The notes below the pieces were generated by a model that made no database searches, was not told the origin of the DNA, and saw only the letters and a list, made by a program, of their open reading frames with translations. Shown in pieces: positions 34,875 to 45,080 of a DNA stretch of 64,000 bases. The DNA is from Stygiobacter sp. Lineage in GTDB: Bacteria; Pseudomonadota; Alphaproteobacteria; Rhodospirillales; Magnetospirillaceae. Location: NCBI GenBank assembly GCA_006218045.1, contig VBWB01000006.1, positions 124,001 through 188,000 on the forward strand, in the 5' to 3' direction. The translations under genes were made by a program, and so were the position numbers. How positions within the stretch are numbered: the first letter of the stretch is position 1; the number at the start of each line of letters is the position of its first letter.

Positions 34875-36452
34875 TCAGAAGTTCAGGGCCTTGGCCTGGA
34901 CCACATGGGGCAGCGCCTTGACCTCGTCCAGGATGGCATCGGTCAGCGGCTGATCCACCTGCGTGAGCAAGATGGCGTCGCCGCCGGCTTCCGACCGACC
35001 CAGATGGAAGGTGGCGATATTGACGCCCCTGGCCCCCAGCAGACTGCCCAGGGCACCGATGAAGCCGGGCTTGTCCTGGTTGGTGACATAAAGCATATGA
35101 CTGCCCAGTTCCGCCTCGATGGGGATGCCCTTGATGGCGACCACGCGCGGCTTGTCACCGCCGAACAAGGTGCCGGCCACCTCGCGGGTGCGCTGCTCGG
35201 TGGTGACGATGACCCGCAGCAAGGTGTTGTAATCGCCCTTGCGCTCGCAGGTCACCTCGGACACCTCGATGCCGCGGGCCTTGGCCACCAGGGGGGCGTT
35301 GACCATGTTGACCGACACCATCATCGGCCGGAGCAGGCTTTCCAGCACGATGGCGGTGAGCGGCTTGGTGTTGAGGCCGGCCACATGGCCTTCATATTCG
35401 ATCCGCACCGCCTTGATGGCGTGCTCGGTCAATTGCCCGGCGAAGCTGCCCAACTGGCCGGCCAGCTTCATGTAGGGCTGGAGCTTGGGCGCGTCCTCGG
35501 CCGACACCGGCACCATGTTGAGCGCATTGGCGACGATGCCCGACAGCAGGAAGTCGGACATCTGCTCGGCCACCTGCAAGGCCTGGTTTTCCTGGGCTTC
35601 GGCGGTGGAGGCGCCCAAATGCGGGGTGCACACCACCTGCTCCAGCCCGAACAGGCAGTTTTCCGTCGCCGGTTCGCTCTGATAGACGTCAAGCGCCGCC
35701 CCCGCCACCTTGCCCGACAGGATGGCGGCGCGCAAATCGGCCTCGTTGATCAGGCCGCCGCGGGCGCAATTGACGATGCGCACGCCGTCCTTCATCAAGG
35801 CGATGGAATCGGTGCAGATCAGATTGCGGGTGGCTTCGGTCAGGGGCGTGTGCAGGCTGATGAAATCGGCCCGGGCGAACAGGGTCGGCAGATCGACCTT
35901 TTCGATGCACATATCCTTGGCCCGCTCTTCCGACAGGAAGGGGTCGAAGGCGACCACGCGCATGTTCAGACCCAAGGCGCGGTCGGCGACGACGGCGCCG
36001 ATATTGCCGCTGCCGATGATCCCCAGGGTCTTGCCGGTGAGTTCGACGCCCATGAAACGGGACTTTTCCCATTTTCCCAGATGGGTCGAGGCATTGGCGG
36101 CGGGAATTTGCCGGGCCAGGGCAAACATCAGGGCGATGGCATGTTCGGCGGTGGTCACCGAATTGCCGAACGGCGTGTTCATCACCACCACCCCTTGATC
36201 GGTGGCGGCGGCCAGATCGATGTTCTCGGTGCCGATGCCGGCGCGGCCGATCACCTTCAGACGCTTGGCAACGGCCAGCAGGTCGGCGCTGACCTTGGTG
36301 CCGGAACGCACCGCCAGACCGTCGTAATCGCCGATGATCGCCTTCAACTCGTCGGCGGACAGGCCGGGACGCACGTCCACGTCGATGCCGCGCAGGATAA
36401 AGGCCTGCTGGGCGGCCTGGCTGAACCTGTCGCTAATCAGAACTTTGGGCAT
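34875..36452 (-). CDS. serA: D-3-phosphoglycerate dehydrogenase SerA
   Basis: First step of serine synthesis from 3-phosphoglycerate. The 525-residue protein has an NAD-binding fold (GIIGSGNIGAVVADRALGL), catalytic Arg/Glu/His regions (NCARGGLINEADL, CTPHLGAST), an intervening domain, and a C-terminal ACT domain (VLYVTNQDKPGFIGALGSLL-like) for possible serine feedback. It lies 38 bp downstream of serC. Confidence 0.96.
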   Translation of the reverse strand: MPKVLISDRFSQAAQQAFILRGIDVDVRPGLSADELKAIIGDYDGLAVRSGTKVSADLLAVAKRLKVIGRAGIGTENIDLAAATDQGVVVMNTPFGNSVTTAEHAIALMFALARQIPAANASTHLGKWEKSRFMGVELTGKTLGIIGSGNIGAVVADRALGLNMRVVAFDPFLSEERAKDMCIEKVDLPTLFARADFISLHTPLTEATRNLICTDSIALMKDGVRIVNCARGGLINEADLRAAILSGKVAGAALDVYQSEPATENCLFGLEQVVCTPHLGASTAEAQENQALQVAEQMSDFLLSGIVANALNMVPVSAEDAPKLQPYMKLAGQLGSFAGQLTEHAIKAVRIEYEGHVAGLNTKPLTAIVLESLLRPMMVSVNMVNAPLVAKARGIEVSEVTCERKGDYNTLLRVIVTTEQRTREVAGTLFGGDKPRVVAIKGIPIEAELGSHMLYVTNQDKPGFIGALGSLLGARGVNIATFHLGRSEAGGDAILLTQVDQPLTDAILDEVKALPHVVQAKALNF

Positions 36453-36490
36453 GACGACACTTCCCTTTGAACGAACGGCTTAGAGCATTT

Positions 36491-37657
36491 TCACGCGAAC
36501 TCGGCTTGGACCTGGGCGAAGGCCCAATCCAGCCAGGGTGGCAGGGCCTGGATATCGGCAAGCTCCACCGTGGCCCCGACCCAGATGCGCAGCCCCGGCG
36601 GGGCGTCGCGGTATGAGCCGATATCATAGGCCACCGCCTCCTTGTCCAGCAAAGCCACCATCTTCTTGGCGAAAGCAGCGCGATCTTCAGCCGACAGGCG
36701 GGTGAAACACGCGTGCTTCAAGGTCAGACACACCGCGGTGGTCGAGCGCAAGGCCGGATCGGACGCCAGATTGACCGCCCAATCCGACTGATCCAGCCAG
36801 GACTGGATGGCGGCGAAATTGGCCTCGCAGCGCGCCACCAGCGCCGGCAGACCGCCGATCTCTTCGGCCCAGCAAAGGGCATCGATCTGATCTTCCACCG
36901 CCAGCATGGACGGCGTGTTGATGGTGTCGCCGACGAAGATGCCCTCGATCAGCTTGCCACCCGAGGTCATGCGGAAAATCTTGGGCAGCGGCCAAGGCGG
37001 CGTATAGCTCTCCAACCGGGCGACCGCGCGCGGACTCAAAACCAGCATGCCGTGCGCGCCCTCGCCGCCCAGCACCTTCTGCCACGACCAGGTGACCACA
37101 TCCAGTTTGTGCCACGGCAGGTTCATGGCGAAGGCGGCGCTGGTGGCGTCGCAGATGGTCAGTCCCTGGCGGTCGTCGGCGATCCAGTCGCCATCCGGCA
37201 CCCGCACGCCGGCGGTGGTGCCGTTCCAGGTGAACACCACGTCGCGGTCGAAATCGGCCTGGGTCAGATCGGGCAATTGGCCGTAATCGGCGGTGAACAC
37301 CCGCAGATCGTCCAGCTTCAACTGCTTGGTCACATCGGCGACCCAGGTGTCGCCGAAGGTGTCCCAGGCGAACATGTCGACACCGCGCGCGCCCAGCAGT
37401 GACCACAGGGCCATCTCCACCGCGCCGGTATCGGAGGCCGGCACGATGCCCAGGCGCCAGCCCGGCGGCAGGCCCAGAATGTGGGCACTGCGGCTGATCA
37501 CCTCTTGCAACTTGGCCTTGCCCACCTTGGCGCGGTGCGAGCGCCCGAACGGGGTGTCGGACAGGCATTGCACCGTCCAGCCGGGGCGCTTGGCGCAGGG
37601 ACCGGAGGAAAAATTGGGATTAAGGGGCCGAACCGGGGGCCGCGCCGATTGTGACAT
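36491..37657 (-). CDS. serC: Phosphoserine aminotransferase SerC
   Basis: PLP enzyme converting phosphohydroxypyruvate to phosphoserine. The 388-residue protein starts [27 protein letters not shown] and shows the PLP lysine in '[19 protein letters not shown]'. It belongs to the longer alphaproteobacterial type. ATG 37657 matches the family start; an upstream in-frame ATG at 37711 would add an unlikely basic extension. Forms the serC-serA operon. Confidence 0.94.
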   Translation of the reverse strand: MSQSARPPVRPLNPNFSSGPCAKRPGWTVQCLSDTPFGRSHRAKVGKAKLQEVISRSAHILGLPPGWRLGIVPASDTGAVEMALWSLLGARGVDMFAWDTFGDTWVADVTKQLKLDDLRVFTADYGQLPDLTQADFDRDVVFTWNGTTAGVRVPDGDWIADDRQGLTICDATSAAFAMNLPWHKLDVVTWSWQKVLGGEGAHGMLVLSPRAVARLESYTPPWPLPKIFRMTSGGKLIEGIFVGDTINTPSMLAVEDQIDALCWAEEIGGLPALVARCEANFAAIQSWLDQSDWAVNLASDPALRSTTAVCLTLKHACFTRLSAEDRAAFAKKMVALLDKEAVAYDIGSYRDAPPGLRIWVGATVELADIQALPPWLDWAFAQVQAEFA

Positions 37658-37764
37658 GTCGAAAAGAATCCTTGGCTGGCGACAGGGGCGGAGTTTAGCA
37701 GGGCGCCCCACGCAGGCAAGACTTTAGGGCGTAAACTCATAAATCCCATGGCGCTCTGCACGCC

Positions 37765-39618
37765 CTACAATCCCCACACCACCTTGGCGCCGATGGCGAA
37801 GGCCGCCCACAGCAAAAGCGTCAGCGGCAGGCCGGCCTTGACGTAATCGACGAAGCGGTAATGCCCCGGCCCCATGACCAGCAGATTGGTCTGATAGCCG
37901 ATGGGGGTGGCGAAGGAACAGTTGGAAGCGATGATGACGGCGATGGCGAACAGATGCGGCTCGACCCCCAATTGCCGCGCCAGCCCGATGGCGATGGGGG
38001 TGAACAGGACGGCGGTGGCGTTGTTGGACAGCACATTGGTGACCAGCGCCACCAGACCGAAGAACGCCACCATGGCCGTCCATGGCCCCGCATCCCCCAT
38101 GACCGACAGCAACAGACGGGCGAGAAAGGCAGCGGCGCCGGTGGCGTCCATGGCCTCGCCCAAAGCCAAAGCGTTGCCGACCAACAGCACCACCTTGGTG
38201 TCGATGGCGCCGATGGCCTGACGCGAGGTCAAGGCCCCCAGGGCGACCAGGATCACCGCCACGGCGATGGCGGCGACGGCGATGGGCAGCAGGCCGGTGG
38301 CCGACAGGCCCAGCATGGCCAGAAACAGAAGACCGGCGGTCTTGGCGTGATGGACTCGCGGCAACAGCCCGTCGCTGCCGGAAATCACCACCAGATCGCG
38401 ATCCTGGCGCAGGGTTTCCACATCCTTGTCGCGGCCCATCAGCAACAAGACGTCGCCGGCTTGCAGGCGCAGGCCGGCGGTGGGGCCGCGCATCATCCGC
38501 GCGCGGCGCTCGAGCCCCAGCACCACCAGATTGTGGTAGCGATTGAGCCCCAATTGCTCGACCGAAAAACCGGTGAAGCGCGAGGTGGGCGGCACCATGG
38601 CCTCGACCAGGACCTGCTCGACCATGGAGACCGGCGGATGCGGACTGGGCTGGTCCTCGTCGCCATCATCATGGACTTCCGGCACCGACAACAGGCCGGG
38701 AAAACGGGCCGCCGTCTCGGTCAGCGCCTTGCGCGAGCCGGCCACCATCAACACGTCGCCGGCGGCCAGCACCACGTCGTCATAGGGTGGAAACACCGAT
38801 TCGCCCTTACGCACGATCAGATGCACGGTGATGTCGGGCAATTGGCGGAAGGTGCCGGCCAGGGCTTGGGCGCCATCCAGGGCCGACCCTCCGGCGACCA
38901 CGCATTGCGACACGAATTGCTTGCCGGTGCCGCTGCCCGCCAAACTGCCGCCCGGCCCCTTGGGCAGCAGATGCGGCATGACGAAGATCACGTAGACGAA
39001 ACCGATGCAGGCCACCCACACGCCCATGGGGGTCTGCTGAAAGAAATCCAGCCCCGGCACGCCTTGCGAAATCAGCGCCGACGACACCAGAAGATTGGTG
39101 GATGAACCGATCAGGGTGGTCATGCCGCCCAAGATGGCGGCAAAGGACAGGGGCATCATCAATTGCGACGACGACTGGCCGGCGCGCAGGGCCAAGGCCT
39201 GGAACACCGGCAGGAACATCACCACCACCGGCGTATCGTTGATGAAGGCGCTGGTCACCGTCACCACCGCCAGGGCCAGAGCCGTCAGCACCCGCGGCGA
39301 CAGGCGCAGATGGCCGACGCCGTCAGCCAGACGGTCGAGGGCGCCGGTGCGGTTGAGCCCCTCGGCCACCACCAGCAGCGCCATCACCGTCAACAAGGCG
39401 GGATTGCCGAAGCCGGACAGCAGCACCTCGGGCGACAGCAGGTTGCGGCCATCGGTACCCGGCACCGGCACCAAGTGGAACGCCACCATCATCACCGACA
39501 GCAGGCCGATGGACACCACCTCGACCGGGACGCGTTCCCAGATGTACAGGCCCAGGGCCAGCACCAGCAGGCCCAGGGTTATCAGCATCTGCGGGGTCAC
39601 CGCCAATTCACCCAGCAC
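37765..39618 (-). CDS. SLC13-type anion transporter with paired RCK_C domains
   Basis: A 617-residue inner-membrane permease. About ten or more membrane helices flank a central cytoplasmic insert (about 220-400) that carries two TrkA-C/RCK_C-like units (QLPDITVHLIVRKGESVFPPYDDVVLAAGDVLMVAG; HNLVVLGLERRARMMRGPTAGLRLQAGDVLLLMG). The signatures 'FINDTPVVVMFLPV' and 'GSSTNLLV' fit the divalent anion:sodium symporter superfamily. The substrate (sulphate, dicarboxylate or other) cannot be read from sequence. Divergent from the YkgJ-like gene. Confidence 0.88.
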   Translation of the reverse strand: MLGELAVTPQMLITLGLLVLALGLYIWERVPVEVVSIGLLSVMMVAFHLVPVPGTDGRNLLSPEVLLSGFGNPALLTVMALLVVAEGLNRTGALDRLADGVGHLRLSPRVLTALALAVVTVTSAFINDTPVVVMFLPVFQALALRAGQSSSQLMMPLSFAAILGGMTTLIGSSTNLLVSSALISQGVPGLDFFQQTPMGVWVACIGFVYVIFVMPHLLPKGPGGSLAGSGTGKQFVSQCVVAGGSALDGAQALAGTFRQLPDITVHLIVRKGESVFPPYDDVVLAAGDVLMVAGSRKALTETAARFPGLLSVPEVHDDGDEDQPSPHPPVSMVEQVLVEAMVPPTSRFTGFSVEQLGLNRYHNLVVLGLERRARMMRGPTAGLRLQAGDVLLLMGRDKDVETLRQDRDLVVISGSDGLLPRVHHAKTAGLLFLAMLGLSATGLLPIAVAAIAVAVILVALGALTSRQAIGAIDTKVVLLVGNALALGEAMDATGAAAFLARLLLSVMGDAGPWTAMVAFFGLVALVTNVLSNNATAVLFTPIAIGLARQLGVEPHLFAIAVIIASNCSFATPIGYQTNLLVMGPGHYRFVDYVKAGLPLTLLLWAAFAIGAKVVWGL

Positions 39619-39758
39619 CGGCCCCTCCGTTTCATCAGCTCACCGATAGCAGCAATACCACCGCCAGTTATTCACATCAACTTGTATGTATGTTAAACAA
39701 AAACAACACACACATCTCGTATTATGATGACTTTATCCTATCCTGCTACACTTGCCGC

Positions 39759-40508
39759 ATGAGCCGAAACACTTTCGACCCCATGGCGGCTTTGCGCCGC
39801 CAATCCCAGCCCATGCCGCCGCCGCCGTTGGAACAGGCCGCTTTCGACGCCGCCCACAGCGCCGTGGTCCAGGCCTTGCCCCTGGGGGTTGAGGCGATGA
39901 TGGACGCCGCCGTCAAAACCTGGCAGCGGGCCGACCGCATTTTCGACGCCATCCGCGCCACCCCGGCCTTTGCCCTGGGCACGGCGCCCGCCGCCTGCCG
40001 GCGCGGCTGCGGCTGGTGTTGCCATCAAAAGGTCGGCGCCGCCGCCATCGAGGTCGTGACCATCGCCCGCGCCCTGGTCGAGCGCCCGCAGCAACGAGCC
40101 ATGCTGGCCGGCTGGCGCCCTGCCCTGCCCTGCGCCTTCCTGCAAGACGGCGCCTGTTCCATCTATGACATCCGCCCGCTGAAATGCCGGTCCTTGTGGC
40201 ATGTGGACGTGCGCCATTGCATGGCCAAATATGCCGGGCTGCCGGTGATGGGCGCCCAGGCCAACCCGGCCTTTCAGAGCGAACCCAAGATGATCTATGA
40301 AGGGGCGCTGAAGGGCTTGGCCCTGCCCCTGATCAAGGCCGGTCACGACTGCCCGGGGCTGGAGCTGATGCCGGCCCTGCAAGCGATCATCGACCACCCC
40401 GAGGCGGCGCGGGACTGGTGGGCGGGCCGTTCGCCGTTTCCGCCCGAGTCCGAGGTGGACTGGTTCCCCAAGGTCAAGGCCAAGGCTAAATCTCGGCCTC
40501 GCCGCTGA
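39759..40508 (+). CDS. YkgJ-type cysteine-cluster protein
   Basis: A 249-residue protein with the eight-cysteine-type cluster of the YkgJ/Fe-S oxidoreductase family: CRRGCGWCCHQKVGAAAIEV, then CAFLQDGACSIYDIRPLKCRSLW and VRHC. It probably binds a zinc or iron-sulphur centre; activity unknown. ATG 39759 is chosen because the frame upstream is AT-rich promoter-like sequence. The last 23 bp overlap the end of the convergent phzF-like gene. Confidence 0.83.
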   Translation: MSRNTFDPMAALRRQSQPMPPPPLEQAAFDAAHSAVVQALPLGVEAMMDAAVKTWQRADRIFDAIRATPAFALGTAPAACRRGCGWCCHQKVGAAAIEVVTIARALVERPQQRAMLAGWRPALPCAFLQDGACSIYDIRPLKCRSLWHVDVRHCMAKYAGLPVMGAQANPAFQSEPKMIYEGALKGLALPLIKAGHDCPGLELMPALQAIIDHPEAARDWWAGRSPFPPESEVDWFPKVKAKAKSRPRR

Positions 40509-41274
40509 CATAGGCGATGACCGCGCCGGCGATGGCCACCCGGTCGCCGCGCATTTCCACCCGCAAGAGGCCGCCACGTGCGGACAACTGACGGGCAACC
40601 AGCGCGTTCCTGCCCAGACGCTTGGCCCAGAACGGGGTCAGCACGCAATGGGCCGAACCGGTCACCGGGTCTTCGATCACCCCCTTGCGCGGGGCGAAGA
40701 AGCGCGAGACGAAATCGCAATCGCCGCCCGCATCAGCTTGGGCGGTGACCATCACCGCCCATTTGGACAGGCCGGCGATGCCCGCCATGTCGGGCACCAG
40801 CGTGCGCACCGCATCGGCGCTGTCGAGCACGCACAGCAGATGGTCGGCGGTGGTGAGAACCTCGCGCACCGGCTTGGCCAGGATGCGGTCGATGCCATCG
40901 GGGAACACCGCCGAACGCGGCGGTTTGGCGGGAAAATCCAGCACCAGGGCGTCACCGTCGCGGGCCACCGGCAGATCACCGCTTTTCGAGGCGAACACCA
41001 GCCGCTGGGCCGGCTCCACATGGTTGAGCACCACCCAGCCAGCGGCCAGGGTGGCATGACCGCACAGCTCGACCTCGACCTTGGGGGTGAACCAGCGGAT
41101 GCGCCAGCCGCCGTCTTCGCGCACCAGGAAGGCGGTTTCCGACAGATTGTTCTCCGCCGCTACCTGCTGCATCAAACCGTCTTCGGGCCAGTGCGGCAGC
41201 ACCATCACCGCCGCCGGATTGCCGGCGAAACGCCGCTCGGCAAAGGCATCCACCTGCCAGAATCTGGCTTTCAT
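40486..41274 (-). CDS. PhzF-family isomerase/epimerase-like protein
   Basis: A 262-residue protein of the diaminopimelate-epimerase-like PhzF fold. MKARFWQVDAFAERRFAGNPAAVMVL carries the family's 'DxFxxxxFxGNPaaV' start and the conserved glutamate in NLSETAFL. 'VELCGHATLAAGWVV' and 'EDPVTGSAHCVLTPFWAKRLG' follow. Substrate unknown. An ATG at 41292 would overlap the preceding glycosyltransferase gene; 41274 fits the family better. Last gene of a four-gene operon. Confidence 0.9.
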   Translation of the reverse strand: MKARFWQVDAFAERRFAGNPAAVMVLPHWPEDGLMQQVAAENNLSETAFLVREDGGWRIRWFTPKVEVELCGHATLAAGWVVLNHVEPAQRLVFASKSGDLPVARDGDALVLDFPAKPPRSAVFPDGIDRILAKPVREVLTTADHLLCVLDSADAVRTLVPDMAGIAGLSKWAVMVTAQADAGGDCDFVSRFFAPRKGVIEDPVTGSAHCVLTPFWAKRLGRNALVARQLSARGGLLRVEMRGDRVAIAGAVIAYVSGEAEI

Positions 41275-41278
41275 CGCC

Positions 41279-42028
41279 TCATCCCCCCTCATTCTTGTGC
41301 GGATTCAGGTCCGAATCAGCGTTCGGCCCCGCCACCACCGGCGGAAAACAGGCCAAGGCCCGTACGCTGCCGCGTTGCAGCGCCGCGTTGACCATGCCGT
41401 CCACCGCACAGCTTTGCATGCTCCGTCCGTGCTGGAACAAAGCGACGGTCTGGCGGCGCAGCGGAAAGCACTCGGCCAGCAATTTCGCCGCCGCCGCCGG
41501 GGCCAGCGCATAGGCCAGCAAGCCCCAGATCAGATAGGTCCGGTGCAGGTGCGGCGGCGGAACCGGCGGGGCCTGATGGGCGAAATGATCGAAATAGCCG
41601 GGCTGGCCGTGGGCGGTATTGCCATAGGTGACATGGGCGAACAGACGGTCGGGCAGTTCCAGTACCACCGCCGCATCGGCGTTGCAGCCCAAGAAGACCA
41701 TGTCGGTTTGCGCCAAGGCAGCGGCCAGCGTGGTCTCGGCGCCTTGGCGCAGGCAGGCATCATCCTCGAAGATCAGGCGGGGCCGGCCGCTGTCGACGCA
41801 GGCCAGCCATTGGCGGCGATGGGACAGGGCGGCGGCGATCTCGGCATCACTGGCGTCGATGTCGGGGCTGACCAGCGCCCGGTCGGCGCGATCGACCTGA
41901 TCGGGCTCGACCGCGTCATGCCAGACCCACTCGACGCCATGGCCGCCATTCCAGCCGAGAAAGCGGGCCTTGCGGTCGGTACGCCGCCGTAGATTGATGA
42001 CGTGGCCGGTCAGCACCGGGCCTACCAT
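41279..42028 (-). CDS. Glycosyltransferase family 25-like protein
   Basis: A 249-residue protein. 'VINLRRRTDRKARFLG' is the GT25 opening motif, 'AAALSHRRQWLACVDSGRPRLIFEDDACL' contains the sugar-nucleotide-binding E-D-D, and 'YLIWGLLAYALAPAAAAKLL' matches the usual 'gtaaYlis..gA.kLL' block. GT25 enzymes decorate lipopolysaccharide. It overlaps thiD by 7 bp, an odd operon partner for a vitamin gene. Confidence 0.85.
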   Translation of the reverse strand: MVGPVLTGHVINLRRRTDRKARFLGWNGGHGVEWVWHDAVEPDQVDRADRALVSPDIDASDAEIAAALSHRRQWLACVDSGRPRLIFEDDACLRQGAETTLAAALAQTDMVFLGCNADAAVVLELPDRLFAHVTYGNTAHGQPGYFDHFAHQAPPVPPPHLHRTYLIWGLLAYALAPAAAAKLLAECFPLRRQTVALFQHGRSMQSCAVDGMVNAALQRGSVRALACFPPVVAGPNADSDLNPHKNEGG

Positions 42029-42825
42029 TCATAGGCGCCGATGGCATGCAGATGGTTCAGCGGCCCGTGACCGTGGCCCAGGCCGGGCGCGGTTTCGATG
42101 GCCCGGCGGACGAAGACGCGGGCGCGGGCCACCGCTTGCTCCAGGTCCAGTCCCTGGGCGATGCCGCAGGCGATGCCCGACGCCATGGTGCAGCCGGTGC
42201 CATGGGTCGAGGCGGTGGCGATGCGGCGGCCGGCGAAGCGGGTCAGGCCGCTGGGCCGGGCCAGGACATCGACCAGATCGTCGCCCTCGAGATGGCCGCC
42301 CTTCAACAGCACGGCGCCGCAGCCCAGGGCCAGCAGATCAAGGGCGGCCCGGTCCATGTCGGCGATGCCGCCGATGGGACGGCCCAGCAGCACCTCGGCC
42401 TCGGGGATGTTGGGAGTGATGATGGCGGCACGGCGGACCAAAAGCGCGATCAGGGCACGGGCGGCGTCATCGGCCAACAGGGCCGCGCCGCCCTTGGCCA
42501 CCATCACCGGATCGACCACCAGCGGGATATCCCCGCCGTGACTGTCCAGGCCGGCGGCCACCGCCTCGATGATGGGGACGCTGGCCAGCATGCCGGTCTT
42601 GATGCAATCGGCGCCGATATCGTCGAGTACCAGCTCCATCTGCTGGCGGACGAAAGCCGGCGGCACCGGGTGGATGGCGAACACGCCTTGGGTGTTCTGC
42701 GCCGTCAACGCGGTGATGGCGGTGGCGGCGAAGCCGCCCAGGGCGCTGACCGCCTTGATGTCGGCCTGGATGCCGGCACCGCCGCCGGAATCGGAACCGG
42801 CGACGATCAGAATCCGCCCGCGCAT
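42022..42825 (-). CDS. thiD: Hydroxymethylpyrimidine (phosphate) kinase ThiD
   Basis: Phosphorylates HMP and HMP-P in thiamine synthesis. The 267-residue ribokinase-fold protein has '[41 protein letters not shown]' at its start, '[15 protein letters not shown]' and the catalytic '[15 protein letters not shown]' anion hole. Intact. It starts 3 bp after the CBS/DUF294 gene stop. Confidence 0.96.
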   Translation of the reverse strand: MRGRILIVAGSDSGGGAGIQADIKAVSALGGFAATAITALTAQNTQGVFAIHPVPPAFVRQQMELVLDDIGADCIKTGMLASVPIIEAVAAGLDSHGGDIPLVVDPVMVAKGGAALLADDAARALIALLVRRAAIITPNIPEAEVLLGRPIGGIADMDRAALDLLALGCGAVLLKGGHLEGDDLVDVLARPSGLTRFAGRRIATASTHGTGCTMASGIACGIAQGLDLEQAVARARVFVRRAIETAPGLGHGHGPLNHLHAIGAYEW

Positions 42826-42828
42826 GGC

Positions 42829-44268
42829 CTAACCCGCCACGCCGCAGATGTATTTCAGCGTGCGCAGGCGCTTGAAGGCCCAGCGCAGCCGCTCGCGCAA
42901 TTGGGTGGGCAGGCGCTTGGGGTCGATGCCGGCCGAGGGCGGGATGCCGACGGCCAGATCGGCCAATTGCTGATCCAGCATGACGCGGAAGACGATCTCG
43001 CGGATTTCCAGGAAATCGCGCCAGTCATCCTCGTGCAACAGTTCCAGATCCTTGATGGCGGTATAACGTTCGTCGGTGCCGGTGGCCTGGACATGGGCGC
43101 GGATGGCGCGGAACCGCGCCGCCGACACCAGGGGCAGCAGGCCGAACTTCTTGGCGTTGAGCCGCCCGTTCTTGGTGACGAAGCCCCCCCACAAGGTCAG
43201 GGACACATCCATCTTGGCCACGTGCTGGGCCAGATACTGCATGAAGAAGCCCGATTGCGACGCCTTCTCGATGGCCCAGCCGCGCAGTTCCTCGGCCAGG
43301 TCGGCATCGCCCCACACCGGCTGGAAATCGAAGAAGATGTCGCAATACATCACCGTCTGGTTTTCCAGCGAGAACACCCAGGAATGGATTTCGTCCTTCC
43401 ATTCCTCCAGGTTCTTGCGCCATTTCGGCTCGCGCGCCATGACGCCGCCGTCGCAGAACGGAATGCCGGCCTGATTGAGCATCTCGTTGACGCGGCTGCC
43501 CAATTCAGCGAACCACACGTCGTCGGCAGGGGTGCCGCGATGGACGATGGCGTTATCCTGGTCGAACACCAGCAGGCTTTCGCCGCGCCCGCCCGAGCCC
43601 AACACCAGCATGGCATAAGCCGCCGGGGCGGCGCCCCAGCCATCCTCGGCCATGGATTTTTCCGCCAGTTCGGTGGCCCGTGCCGTCAGGTCGCGGATGA
43701 CCAGGGCGATGACCGAGGAAATGCCGCGCGCCGTCACCCCCTCGGCCAGCAGCGAGCGGGCCAGCTTGGGCAGTGCCGCCATGGCGGCCGCCATGTCCTC
43801 GGGGCCATTGGCTTCATGCACCGAATCACCGATGACCAAGGCGTCGTTGGCCCGCACCTTCAAAAGCGCCCGCCCGGTGACCATGCCCAAGGGCCGGCGG
43901 TCACGGTCGACGACCACCAGATGGCGCAGACCCAGCCGGGTCATCTTGCCCAACGCCACGTAAACGAAAGCGTCGCTGGGCACCGCCGCCACCGGTCGGG
44001 TCATGATCTGGCCCAAGGTGGTTTCCAGGCCGGCGGCGCCCCGGGTCGACAACAGTCGCAGCAGGTCGCGTTCGGTCAGAATGCCGATGGCGCGCCCCTG
44101 GCCGTCGACGCCGACGATGGACGAGGCCCGCGCCTCGTACATGCGATGGATGGCGTCGGTCAGGGACAGGTCTTCCGTCCCGGTCAAGACCGGGGTGCTC
44201 ATGACCTCATGCAGGCGATGGCGATAGGGGAAGCTGTCGATACGCGCCAGGGCAGCGATGTCATTCAT
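42829..44268 (-). CDS. CBS-domain/DUF294 nucleotidyltransferase-like signalling protein
   Basis: A 479-residue protein with paired CBS domains (about 20-140: [65 protein letters not shown]). A DUF294 nucleotidyltransferase-like domain with [19 protein letters not shown] (GSxGR...DxD) follows, then the DUF294_C helical domain. Such proteins resemble GlnD-type transferases and adenosine-nucleotide sensors and are often found beside acetate permease genes, as here. ATG 44268 (MNDIAAL) is preferred over 44283. Confidence 0.88.
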   Translation of the reverse strand: MNDIAALARIDSFPYRHRLHEVMSTPVLTGTEDLSLTDAIHRMYEARASSIVGVDGQGRAIGILTERDLLRLLSTRGAAGLETTLGQIMTRPVAAVPSDAFVYVALGKMTRLGLRHLVVVDRDRRPLGMVTGRALLKVRANDALVIGDSVHEANGPEDMAAAMAALPKLARSLLAEGVTARGISSVIALVIRDLTARATELAEKSMAEDGWGAAPAAYAMLVLGSGGRGESLLVFDQDNAIVHRGTPADDVWFAELGSRVNEMLNQAGIPFCDGGVMAREPKWRKNLEEWKDEIHSWVFSLENQTVMYCDIFFDFQPVWGDADLAEELRGWAIEKASQSGFFMQYLAQHVAKMDVSLTLWGGFVTKNGRLNAKKFGLLPLVSAARFRAIRAHVQATGTDERYTAIKDLELLHEDDWRDFLEIREIVFRVMLDQQLADLAVGIPPSAGIDPKRLPTQLRERLRWAFKRLRTLKYICGVAG

Positions 44269-44283
44269 TGCAAATTCATCCAA

Positions 44284-44750
44284 ATTCCGAATGGCCTGGA
44301 AGACTATAACCGATGAGGCGCCCCAAGGTCACATCAACGCGGGGAAGCCTACCCGAAAGTGTCGCTAGAGAAAACCCTGTATCGAATAATAATAAAATAT
44401 AAAGCCATTGCCATCAACAACACCAAGTCGACAGCAGCAACCTTGATGGTGTCTTGGAAACTTAAACCAAGATGCACTTGCGGTCTGGAAAGGAAGGAAA
44501 ATTCTAAACTGGCGCAGCTTTTGCCGACGAAGGCCGTTATGCAAATAATTCAACCCTGACCCGCAAGCACGGTTGACGGCAATGTAGGCGGATGTTAATG
44601 ACGTCGGAACCTCCCTGCAAGGGTCGGGGGCATTCCGTGTTCGCATGGGTGCCCATGGCCACGCGCAGGGGAACAAAAAGCCGACCGGACAACGGTCCAG
44701 AAAACAACAAGACCGACCCCGATGGGGCGGTAAAATAGCGGAGGGTCAAA
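44284..44750. promoter_or_regulatory. Long regulatory gap upstream of the acetate permease operon
   Basis: 466 bp between divergent operons without a convincing gene. It contains the sigma-54 motif annotated at 44509-44525 and an AT-rich patch at 44,380-44,460 that could hold activator sites. A GGAGGGTC ribosome-binding site immediately precedes the first gene. Confidence 0.55.
44509..44525 (+). promoter_or_regulatory. Sigma-54 promoter of the DUF485-actP operon
   Basis: CTGGCGCAGCTTTTGCC matches the -24/-12 consensus: the invariant GG and GC are exactly 12 bases apart, with TTGC at -12. It is correctly oriented and 226 bp upstream of the GTG start, leaving a long leader. Confidence 0.6.
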
Positions 44751-45080
44751 GTGGCAGAATCACCCAATGCGAACATTCATGCCGTGGCGCATGAGCACAT
44801 TCGCAACAATCCCAAGTTCCAAGAACTGGTCAGCAAGCGCCGTGCGTTTGCCTGGCTGCTGTCGGCCATCATGCTGACCATTTATTTCGGCTTCATCCTG
44901 CTGATCGCCTACGGCAAGACCTTCCTGGGTCAGTCGCTGTCGGGCGGCGTCACCACCGTCGGCTTCCCCATCGGCGTGGCCGTGATCCTGTCGGCCATCG
45001 TGCTGACCGGTATCTATGTTCGTCGCGCCAATACCGAGTTCGATGAACTGAACCGCCAGATTCTCGAGGAAGCCCGCTGA
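44751..45080 (+). CDS. yjcH: DUF485 (YjcH-type) membrane protein
   Basis: A 109-residue inner-membrane partner of the acetate/glycolate permease. After a short soluble start with the family's '[36 protein letters not shown]', a second helix follows ([23 protein letters not shown]). GTG start behind GGAGGG. It shares one base with the actP start, as is normal for yjcH-actP pairs. Confidence 0.93.
   Translation: MAESPNANIHAVAHEHIRNNPKFQELVSKRRAFAWLLSAIMLTIYFGFILLIAYGKTFLGQSLSGGVTTVGFPIGVAVILSAIVLTGIYVRRANTEFDELNRQILEEAR

Noticed and set aside
37658-37764. Possible structured RNA upstream of serC
   Set aside because: Alphaproteobacterial serC leaders can carry a conserved RNA, but I could not fold a convincing match here by eye.
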